NCBI GenBank assembly: GCA_012517485.1
Contig: JAAYUT010000161.1
Coordinates: 1 to 5,603, forward strand
From: Candidatus Atribacter fermentans
GTDB taxonomy: Bacteria; Atribacterota; Atribacteria; Atribacterales; Atribacteraceae
Length of the DNA stretch: 5,603 nt
Direction of reading: 5' to 3'
The notes below the pieces were generated by a model. The model was not told where the DNA came from and searched no databases. It saw only the letters and a list, made by a program, of their open reading frames with translations. Both the position numbers and the translations under genes were made by a program. Of the stretch, positions 1-5,603 are shown in pieces (positions within the stretch are counted from its first letter, which is position 1; every line of letters begins with the position of its first letter).

Positions 1-49
1 ACCAACTCCATCACCAACTCCTCCTCCAATTGAGACACCAACTCCTCCT
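1..49 (+). repeat. Short direct repeats encoding the PTP linker
   Basis: A 14-base sequence, CACCAACTCCTCCT, occurs at 12-25 and again at 36-49, offset by 24 bases. A shorter copy, ACCAACTCC, occurs at 1-9, offset by 12 bases from the first. All copies are in frame and encode TPTPP-like units. An 11-base match, CCAACTCCTCC, recurs far downstream at 4058-4068 inside another Pro linker. Expansion or contraction in 12-base steps would keep the frame and change linker length. Confidence 0.8.
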
Positions 50-3000
50 TTTCCCACAGAAACCCCCTGCCCAAATCCTATAGCGAGCTTCACCGTTCAG
101 CTCTCTTCGGAAAACCCCCTTCAAGTTGAGTTTAACGGTAGTGGATCAATGCCCGGTTCTGGTGCATCAATACACGAGTATTTCTGGAATTTTGGCGATG
201 GGAACAGCCAGCAGTCTGAACAGCCAACCATTACTCATAATTATGCTCATTATGGACGTTTTTCGGTCTCGCTTACTGTTACCAACAGCTGTAATCAAAG
301 CCATACTTCTGATGTGCATTTACTCGATCTAATTTGTCCCAATCCCCAACTTACTGGATTGATACTCGACCATGGTTATCTCCAACCGCATTTCGATCCT
401 GAAATAAAATTGTATGAAGTGAGTGTTGGGTATGAAACTGAGACCATCGCCATTACTCCAATTGCCAATTGTACTGAATTAGTGATTGAGATCTCTGGTA
501 CTCCCGTTTCTAGTGGAACTCCCTCCGCTCCCATTCCTCTTGAAGTTGGGTCCAATTCCATTCATGTTTTTACTCAATCAACGGATGGAGAAAAATTGCA
601 TGACTACCAAATCATTATCCGACGCTCGGCACCAACCGACACAAACCTTATGTTTAGCGATTTATCCGTCGATCCCAATCCTTTTTCGCCGGCATGGAGC
701 CCTGAAGAGAAAGATATCACCAAAATTGGGGGGAAACTATATCGAGAAATCCCTTTAATTTTTCGTTTTTATTCAGAAGGAGAACTCGTTGATAAAATAT
801 TACCAAAAGATATTAACCGATATCAGGGAGCCAATATTGCACATATGTCTTTTGATCGTTCTCAGTGGAATGGGTTCTGCAATGGTGCTCTCCCTTCTCA
901 AGTTTACGATATCGAAGTATCCACTCCAGTTCAGCTGGGCCGACAAACTGGAACACTTCGTCAAGAACAAAAAGCCATTATCTACCAACCTCAAGCCTTG
1001 ATTGTTGACAATAATAATAACTTGATAATAGCTAGCGAGGGTTGCCCCTTGCAACTCCTGAATCCAAATGGGGATTTTATTCGGTTCCTGGGAAAAGAAA
1101 AATTTATCACTGCATTAGCGCTATCTCCCCTTAGAGATATTATCGGAATCAACACGAATCATCTCTTTAAAATTAATTCTGACCAGAATTCTGAAATAAC
1201 CCTCTGCAACTTTCAAGATCTCGGAATAAATATCGACTTTCGAGACAAATTAGCAGTAAACAGCAGTGGAGAAATATTCATCAGTTGTCAAGATCGAGGA
1301 AGCATTGTAACTTTTTCTGATCATGGCAATTTTCTCCGAGAAATACCAATCATTGAAAACCAGTCATTTCATAAAGAGATATATGATCTCACTTTTGGAC
1401 CAAATGAACGTCTCTATGTCACTTTGATGGAATTTCAAAATGGCATGCCAGTGGGAATGATAAAGATTTTCTCACCGGATGGCGCTCTCATCCAAACTAT
1501 AACCAACATCTACGGTGGAGGTCCTATCCCACTCCCAGCTTTGGGAGAAATAGGGGTTTTCTCTGATGGTTCAATCTTGGTTGCAACATCTCAATTTCTC
1601 CATCCTCTTCAATTTTTAAAAGAAAAAGTTTCTCCATCCTTTTCTCTTTTTTGCAAGCTTTCTCCCCAAGGCGAGGTCCTTGATACCTGGGGATTACCTG
1701 GAGACTTTAGTTGTATTCGTTCCTTAATCATCAAGGATGATATCTGCTACATCGCTGACCAACAGGGTTTTCACCGAATAGTCACCATGAATCAAGACGG
1801 CCACATTCTCTCTGAAATTGCGACTCCACCCGATACCTACCTGAGTCCCGTCGGGATGGCTCGTCTTGACCAAAATCGTTTGATCGTATTAGATAATGCC
1901 TTAGAACGATGTGTGATCATAAGCAATGATGGAACAATCGAAGAGGTCTTTCCAATATGGGCTTATTTTAACTCATCACAACAAGTAAAGGGAGTTTATG
2001 TTGGTCCGGATGGCGATCTATATCTACCAGGAATGAATCAAGTAGCCATATTCTCTTCCACAGGCGTTTTCAAAAAAATTATTTCTTTAGAATTAAAAAA
2101 AGAGACCCCATCGGGTGGCTGGGGAGGCCTGTTCATTGATCAAGAGGGGAATATGATATTCTCCGAAGGATACCCAGGGAAGATCTGGATTTTTGACTCT
2201 CAAGGTCAAGCGGTAAAAACCGTTTCCCTGGAAGGGGAAACAACAACTCACGAGAAAACCACCAATGAATCCCACCACTGGGCAGAAAAACCTGGATTTT
2301 TTGGTCCTCTTGTCTCTGCTCCTGAAGATGGTATCTATGTTCAGGTCATGTATCAAAACCAAAAAGGAGATTTCCTACCAGCATTTTGTGAATTGGACCT
2401 GAAAACCGATATGGTACAACTGATTGTTCCTCGAAATCTGGAAGATGAAAAAAATGGGATTGTTCCCCGGATGGATTACTCGATCGAAGATGATCTTAAA
2501 GCCCCTTTTGCTGTTGGCAAAGATTTTTTTTATAAGGTTTATTTTCAGTCGGTAGTTGCCTATGATCGGGCGGGGAACTTTCAATGGTCTTTAGGACAAG
2601 AACCTGGCTGGTCTTTTATGATTCCCGCACTCCTAGCACAAGAAAACGAACTTGAAATAATGGAATTTGACTGGTTTCCTTTTCAGCCCAGACCGATCCG
2701 CATCGAAAAATGGTCCATCGGTCAAGAATTAATTTTGGCTCATGGTCAAGTCGAAATCGATAATATTCCTCCCAAAGTATTCATTTTCTCATCGGGAATG
2801 ATTACCGTCACCCAAGATCAATTGACTCTCAAAGGACATATTGAAGAAAAAAACTTTGATTATTATAAGGTCTGGTACCGAAAAGCTGGGAGCGAACGTG
2901 GATGGAATCAAGTCAATTTAGCCTCGTTTGATTTCAATGAAAAACAAATCCCTCAAGATGAAATTTTAGCAAGCTGGTATCTTTCCAGTGATTATCGGGA

Positions 3001-5603
3001 TGCAGGTGTGGAAGTCAAGGTTGTAGCCTGGGATACTGCTGGAAATTCTAGTGAATCAATCGCCCAGATTGCCTTTGATGATGATGGTGATGGAATCAGC
3101 AATAGCGAAGAGCTGGCATTGGGAACTGATCCTCGTCAATTTTCTCAAATTGAAATCCAAACCGATCTCAACACTCTGGTCACTCCCTACTTTTTTGCTA
3201 ATACTCAACACCAGCTCCATTTCTACGTCGTCGACGTGACGAATCCAGAGAAACCTCGGGCTCTTCCTCATGCTCTCTTACACATTTCTTTTGATGCCGG
3301 CACCTATTCTCAATCTCAAAACACTGTTTTGTGGCAAAGCCCTGATGTTGTGTCTCAATCGGTAACAGTCCGTTGTGCTCTTCCGCGCAGTGACCAAATT
3401 CTGATTGCCGATCAAGGAACAAGCAACCTCGTGGAGGCAGAATTCAATCTTTTGGTGATGAGAGATGAAGATCAAGACTGGATGCCAGATATCCGTGAAA
3501 TACTGGTCGAAAACGACGATTCTAGTTCTACTTTCTTAAATAATCCCGATTCTGATGGTGATGGGGTCATTGATGGAAAGGACCTTGCACCACGTATGAC
3601 TTATCAGGAATGTTGGTATAAAATATATTATCCCACCATGTTAGGGAAAGCTCTCCCGCTCTGCTTTTATGGGATCGGTGGTCCAGGAAGTCATACTGTC
3701 CGATATTATTTTGTAGAAGATGAAAACCGTCAAAAACAAACAGTTTGGCATGAATTGGGAAGAGAAGGAATCATCGAAAGCGAAGTCACGTCAACTCAGC
3801 ACAATAAAGAGCTGGCCAACTCAATGTTGTTTCCAGGCCAAACCGGCGAACTTAATATTTTTAACATTTTACCTGTTTCCCAAATTGTGCAATTTTCTTT
3901 ACAAAACGAGAATCAATTTGATACTCCCTCCTGGAATTCAATCAAAAACCAACTAAAGGAAGATTTTGATAATCTGGTGGATATCAATATCCCCACCCTT
4001 CCCACCGATAATCAATCACAGTTACATCTTAAGCCTCCTTCTTCCGGAAAAGGAGAGCCAACTCCTCCACCCTTTGCCATTACCTCCTTTGAAGGAAATA
4101 CCCTTCAACCGAATACAATGGACGAATTATTAGGAATGTATGAATTCACCATCAAAAAAAATCAAGAATATGTTGATTTTTATTATAATTCCAATACTGC
4201 CGTTGGAGTTGGTTTGGTTAACAACGTTGAACCCATCGATGTGTGTTCTTTTACTGAAACCGGAATTCACCGAGGATATATGGTGGTCGAGGCTCCAGGA
4301 AGCGATGATTTTCTCGACCGAACCTTAACCTTTCAATGGAGAATTGAAGAAGATGCTGACCAGACCAAGCTCCCCTCTTCTCCGGGAGATGGGTTTACCC
4401 AACTCGCCTGGTTAGTAGAGATCTTTCATTCCGATCAGGTCATTCACTTTCCCGGAAGTGACCATCAGGTAAACCTGTCCTTATCTTCTTCGAGTTCAAG
4501 CCCAAGTCCAAAACTTGGACCAATCCTTCCCTGGAATGCTGCTCTCTATTCTGATCAAGTCCTGGCTCAGCCTCAGGGTAATCACCTTTACTATGCTTCA
4601 GTCAGATTGCCAGGTGAACGTTTAACTCCTGGAAATTCATTGTTTATTAAACTCACTCCCTTTTGGTTTGTAAAATCTCGCTCCAAAATTACTTTCGAAC
4701 CGCTCAAGCTTCCCGCCAAAACCAGTCAATTCATCACTTTTCATAATAATCAGCAAGCTATTGCGATCATTCAAGAGCCTCCATATTCTCCTATTACTGT
4801 TTCCGGTGTTATTATCGAAACTCTCAGTCCAATTCAGGAATGGATCCCTCGCCTTTTACCACGCCCAAATCATCCTCTTAATGGTCAGATTTTGGAACAG
4901 ATCATAACATCACTTTCAACATCGGCAAATAGCTGGCCTCCACCCTATGGGAGTTACGACTATTTCCACAACATAAACGGAGTCAATTATACTGTACGAT
5001 GCATCAATACCATCGGAATGCGTAACCAATGGAAAAGAGGAGGATTAGAACCTCAACTTCAAAGTTTGATCCTTGGAAGTTCGCTGGACGAGGTAGATGT
5101 TATTTATCTTGTCGCTTCAAACCAGTACGAGCTTGCTCTTCTTTACAAAAGTCTCCCTTGGAATTTACCTGGTCAGTGGTGGGTAGAAGGAGAAAGTATT
5201 ACGGGAGAAAGTTCTTCTTTTTTGATTCCCGAAAATGTTTATGAGGGTACAGCTCCTCAATCTGATGTATCAGCGAATCATCTCCTTGACGACCTAAAGA
5301 AAGTGAAAAATGTGGTTTCAGCTGGAATAAAAATTTATAGTTCTTTGCAAAAAATTATTAGCGATCAACCCATCAAAGACAAAGTTGATACTTCTTGGTT
5401 TGATTTCGGAGATGAAGCAATATCCAATATTGAACCTCTCCAAACTCTTTTGGTTCAAAAAACTTCCACGGGTTCTATTCTTATTAAAGAAAGTACAACC
5501 CAAACCCAAACTCTTCAAGAGGCAACTTTGAAACGAGTTAAGGAAAAAACCGAGATTATCCAGGAAACTGAAATCAATCAATCTTCACTTCTCAATCAAA
5601 TGC
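1..5603 (+). CDS. Giant multidomain extracellular protein, partial at both ends (PKD, cadherin-like, FlgD-Ig, NHL propeller, TSP3)
   Basis: Frame 2 is open from base 2 to base 5602, giving 1867 codons without a stop; neither the start nor the stop codon is in the window. Coding is supported by recognisable domains along the same frame: a Pro/Thr linker, a PKD domain with WNFGDGN, a cadherin-like sandwich ending in YQIIIRR, an NPFSP-type FlgD Ig-like module, about twelve propeller blades, an Ig-like domain and calcium-binding DxDGDG motifs. These families are known from secreted and surface proteins and mediate binding or form structural stalks. I infer an adhesin, matrix or cell-envelope scaffold; no catalytic motif is visible. 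No hydrophobic stretch is long enough to span a membrane, so the signal peptide and any anchor must lie beyond the window. No internal Met is a convincing start, because each sits inside a domain. The exact function is unknown. Confidence 0.96.
2..67 (+). other. Pro/Thr-rich linker (residues 1-22)
   Basis: The first 22 residues are built from PTP units (PTPSPTPPPIETPTPP, then FPTETP). Such tracts are typical extended, flexible linkers between secreted bacterial domains and are often glycosylated. It leads directly into a CPNP motif and the PKD domain. It probably began upstream, so its full length is unknown. Confidence 0.85.
74..325 (+). other. PKD domain (residues about 25-108)
   Basis: The PKD fold is a beta-sandwich of about 80-90 residues found in surface and secreted proteins. 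The module opens with PIASFTV, continues through VEFNGSGS (a form of the usual FdgS.S), and carries the hallmark FWNFGDGN at residues 61-68. A HNYAHYGRFSVSLTVTN stretch (79-95) then matches the conserved H.Y...G.y.V.LtVtn end. Cys23 just before strand A and Cys97 at the last strand are well placed for a disulfide within the domain, though that is inference. The role is likely protein-protein or carbohydrate contact, or spacing. Confidence 0.93.
341..625 (+). other. Cadherin-like beta-sandwich domain (residues about 114-208)
   Basis: The pattern follows the bacterial cadherin-like beta-sandwich family (Pfam PF12733, from memory). LTGLILDHGYLQPHFDPEIK (117-136) corresponds to the L..L.ls.G.L.P.F.p start. 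LYEVSV (137-142) corresponds to Y.v.V. ISGTPVSSG then leads to IPLEVGSNSIHVF (178-190), the usual L..G.N.i.v segment. The end, DYQIIIRR (201-208), matches the family's final Y.i.v.R. Length (about 95 residues) is normal. It starts with a second CPNP motif (112-115), like the one before the PKD domain, and contains Cys157, a possible partner of Cys112. Confidence 0.9.
662..985 (+). other. FlgD-type Ig-like module, NPFSP class (residues about 221-328)
   Basis: The segment begins SDLSVDPNPFSP (219-230), the typical start of FlgD-like Ig modules (PNPFSP...). A strand pair REIPLIFRFYSEGELV (248-263) follows. It closes with WNGFCNGALPSQVYDIEV (289-306), which fits the family's W.G.d..G..lp.GvY.i.i turn and strand. 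The aspartate normally following W is Asn here, and the usual G before VY is replaced by Gln. In other proteins this fold often sits at the C-terminus of secreted proteins; here it lies internally, between the cadherin-like domain and the propeller. Confidence 0.7.
995..2761 (+). other. NHL-like beta-propeller region, about 12 blades (residues about 332-920)
   Basis: A repeating pattern runs for about 590 residues: a hydrophobic strand with a D/G turn (ALIVDNNNNLIIA, KLAVNSSGEIFIS, GVYVGPDGDLYLP, LFIDQEGNMIFSE), then a strand ending in an [SND]xxG turn and a final strand (NPNGDFIRFLG, SPDGALIQT, SPQGEVLDTWG, NQDGHILSE, SNDGTIEEV, SSTGVFKKI, DSQGQAVKT, DRAGNFQWSLG). This is the signature of NHL/SMP-30-like propellers. 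Blade starts by eye are near 995, 1106, 1244, 1379, 1541, 1718, 1847, 1985, 2120, 2300, 2501 and 2612. Twelve blades suit two six-bladed propellers back to back, but the count is approximate, especially for the second and last two. The likely role is ligand or protein binding. Other propeller families are possible. Confidence 0.85.
2762..3076 (+). other. Ig-like beta-sandwich domain (residues about 921-1025)
   Basis: The segment starts NIPPKVFIFS, typical of Ig-like modules opening with D..PP.V. QLTLKGHIEEKNFDYYKVWY (940-959) resembles the v.i.G.a.d.nF..Y.v.Y pattern of bacterial surface Ig domains. It ends in VEVKVVAWDTAGNSSESI, the common v.v.a.D.aGN.s final strand. It links the propeller to the first calcium-binding motif with no gap. 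I cannot assign an exact family by eye. Confidence 0.75.
3077..3133 (+). other. Thrombospondin type 3-like calcium-binding motif 1 (residues 1026-1044)
   Basis: DDDGDGISNSEELALGTDP (1026-1044) is a near-perfect bacterial TSP3-like motif. Asp1026, Asp1028 and Asp1030 sit at the alternating acidic positions of the DxDxDG loop, followed by Glu1036/Glu1037 and the GTDP end. Such motifs bind calcium and stiffen the connection between sandwich domains. Only one unit is present here, whereas many proteins carry several in a row. Confidence 0.92.
3134..3463 (+). other. Beta-sandwich domain between the TSP3 motifs (residues about 1045-1154)
   Basis: About 110 residues with alternating hydrophobic strands, for example HQLHFYVVDV, ALLHISFDAGTY, SQSVTVRCAL and LVEAEFNLLV. 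The size and pattern suit a bacterial Ig-like fold related to invasin-type Big domains. That is inferred from strand pattern only; no signature motif was recognised. Its position, framed by two calcium-binding segments, suggests a structural spacer. Confidence 0.5.
3464..3592 (+). other. Thrombospondin type 3-like segment 2, one degenerate and one canonical motif (residues 1155-1197)
   Basis: The first unit, DEDQDWMPDIREIL (1155-1168), keeps Asp1155, Asp1157 and Asp1159 but has Gln-Asp-Trp where Gly-Asp-Gly is usual. After an acidic, Ser-rich insert, the second unit, NPDSDGDGVIDGKDLAP (1181-1197), is canonical, with Asp1183, Asp1185, Asp1187 and Asp1191 in register. The layout matches the D.D.D...E......NPDSDGDG..D pairs common in bacterial TSP3 proteins. 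Calcium binding is inferred from the family. Confidence 0.9.
3593..4033 (+). other. Unrecognised beta-rich region A (residues 1198-1344)
   Basis: No family recognised. The region starts with an aromatic-rich stretch (ECWYKIYYPTMLGKALPLCF) with Cys1204 and Cys1221. Then come a Gly-rich turn GIGGPGSH (1224-1231) and a strand TVRYYFVEDE. Later strands include GELNIFNILPVSQIVQFSL. A short amphipathic stretch, SWNSIKNQLKEDFDNLVDI, may be helical. The region ends at a Pro-rich linker, so it is probably one folded unit of about 130-145 residues. Confidence 0.4.
4034..4072 (+). other. Pro-rich linker (residues 1345-1357)
   Basis: PPSSGKGEPTPPP is a short, flexible, Pro/Gly-rich tract. It shares the nucleotide string CCAACTCCTCC, in the same codon phase, with the linker at the start of the window. 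It most likely marks a domain boundary. Confidence 0.75.
4073..4483 (+). other. Unrecognised beta-rich region B (residues 1358-1494)
   Basis: No family recognised. About 137 residues framed by two linkers, so likely one domain. Strand-like segments include YEFTIKKNQEYVDFYYNS, AVGVGLVNNV, GYMVVEAPG, LTFQWRIEED, AWLVEIFHSDQVIHF and a closing VNLSLS. A single Cys lies in DVCSF. The alternation suits a jelly-roll or Ig-like sandwich, but this is inference from pattern only. Confidence 0.4.
4484..4510 (+). other. Ser/Pro linker (residues 1495-1503)
   Basis: Six serines in a row followed by PSP. The serines are encoded by mixed codons (TCT, TCT, TCG, AGT, TCA, AGC), so this is a selected poly-Ser tract rather than a DNA microsatellite. 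Low-complexity tracts like this are usual hinges in secreted proteins. Confidence 0.75.
4511..5269 (+). other. Unrecognised region C (residues 1504-1756)
   Basis: About 250 residues with no recognised family. The first half is strand-rich (NHLYYASVRLPGERL, NSLFIKLTPFWFV, ITVSGVIIETLSPI). The middle holds a likely helix (NGQILEQIITSLS) followed by WPPPYGSYDYF from Trp1645. The second half contains GVNYTVRCINTIGMRNQW and DEVDVIYLVASNQYELALLY, then QWWVEGESITGESSSFLIP (1725-1743). It may hold two domains, with a break near residue 1640. No catalytic set of residues could be identified. Confidence 0.4.
5270..5365 (+). other. Predicted helical segment (residues about 1757-1788)
   Basis: After more than 1700 mostly beta residues the composition turns helical. 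SANHLLDDLKKVKNVVSAGI and the following KIYSSLQKIISD lack prolines and show hydrophobic residues at 3-4 spacing (Leu, Leu, Val, Val, Ile, Leu, Ile, Ile). It is amphipathic and too polar to be a membrane span. The family is unknown. Confidence 0.55.
5477..5602 (+). other. Gln/Glu/Thr-rich, probably helical or coiled-coil end, cut by window edge (residues 1826-1867)
   Basis: From ILIKESTTQTQTLQEATLKR onward there are no prolines or glycines, and charged and Gln residues dominate (VKEKTEIIQETEINQSSLLN). Ile, Leu and Val recur at roughly heptad spacing, which suits a helix or coiled coil. The frame is still open at the last base. It could be a stalk, an oligomerisation helix or the lead-in to a C-terminal module not visible here. 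Confidence 0.5.

Noticed and set aside
149..151. First in-frame ATG as a possible start codon
   Set aside because: It lies within the PKD domain (Met50, in FNGSGSMPGSG), has no ribosome binding site upstream, and the frame with its PTP linker continues to the window edge.
777..791. Shine-Dalgarno-like AAGGAG (777-782) six bases before a TTG at 789
   Set aside because: The TTG is out of frame with the main gene and its frame ends near 1001 with no recognisable product. The AAGGAG simply encodes part of SEGEL in the FlgD-type module.
2222..2241. Inverted repeat GTTTCCC / GGGAAAC with a 6-base loop, resembling a terminator stem
   Set aside because: No T-rich tract follows, and the open frame continues through it. 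The bases encode VSLEGET in a propeller blade.
4507..4521. Small palindrome GTCCAA-AAC-TTGGAC
   Set aside because: A six-base stem inside coding sequence with no T tract is expected by chance in this length of DNA.
5036..5042. AGGAGG-like sequence resembling a strong ribosome binding site
   Set aside because: No start codon follows at a suitable distance, and the bases encode RGG within the main frame.
126..5581. Many short frames of 60-90 codons on both strands, for example 486-758 (+), 800-1054 (-), 2093-2362 (-), 3198-3422 (-) and 5318-5581 (-)
   Set aside because: All lie inside the 1867-codon frame, show no recognisable domain, and overlap clear PKD, cadherin-like, propeller or TSP3 coding in frame 2. 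They are shadows of the real gene.
1..5603. Polymorphic toxin, enzyme or mobile element function
   Set aside because: No catalytic motif, transposase motif, terminal inverted repeat or CRISPR-like array was found. The helical end could precede an effector domain, but that lies outside the window and cannot be claimed.

Overview
The whole window lies inside one protein-coding gene. Reading the + strand in frame 2 (codons from base 2) gives 1867 consecutive sense codons, from the first bases to the last, with no stop, no credible internal start and no intergenic space. Both ends of the gene are outside the window, so the protein is longer than 1867 residues. Residue numbers below count from the codon at base 2. 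No RNA gene, insertion sequence, CRISPR array, promoter or terminator can be supported.

The protein reads as a giant secreted or cell-surface mosaic built mostly of beta-rich modules. In order it has: a Pro/Thr-rich linker (residues 1-22); a PKD domain (about 25-108); a cadherin-like beta-sandwich domain (about 114-208); a FlgD-type Ig-like domain starting near an NPFSP motif (about 221-328); a long beta-propeller region with about twelve NHL-like blades (about 332-920); an Ig-like sandwich (about 921-1025); a thrombospondin type 3 calcium-binding motif (1026-1044); another beta-sandwich (about 1045-1154); a second, longer TSP3-like segment (1155-1197); an unrecognised beta-rich region (1198-1344); a Pro-rich linker (1345-1357); a second unrecognised region (1358-1494); a Ser/Pro linker (1495-1503); a third unrecognised region (1504-1756); and a C-terminal stretch that turns helical and possibly coiled-coil before leaving the window.

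These module families are typical of extracellular adhesion, scaffold or matrix proteins. I see no catalytic motif and no membrane-spanning segment in this part. The signal peptide and any anchor or sorting domain should lie outside the window.

The organism is most likely an uncultured bacterium of moderately low GC (estimated by eye at low-to-mid 40s percent). PKD plus TSP3 plus NHL mosaics and PTP linkers occur in many environmental phyla (Atribacterota, Chloroflexota and Omnitrophota are examples), so I cannot place the lineage from this sequence alone. The most novel material is the three regions between residues 1198 and 1756, which match no family I recognise, and the overall domain order.
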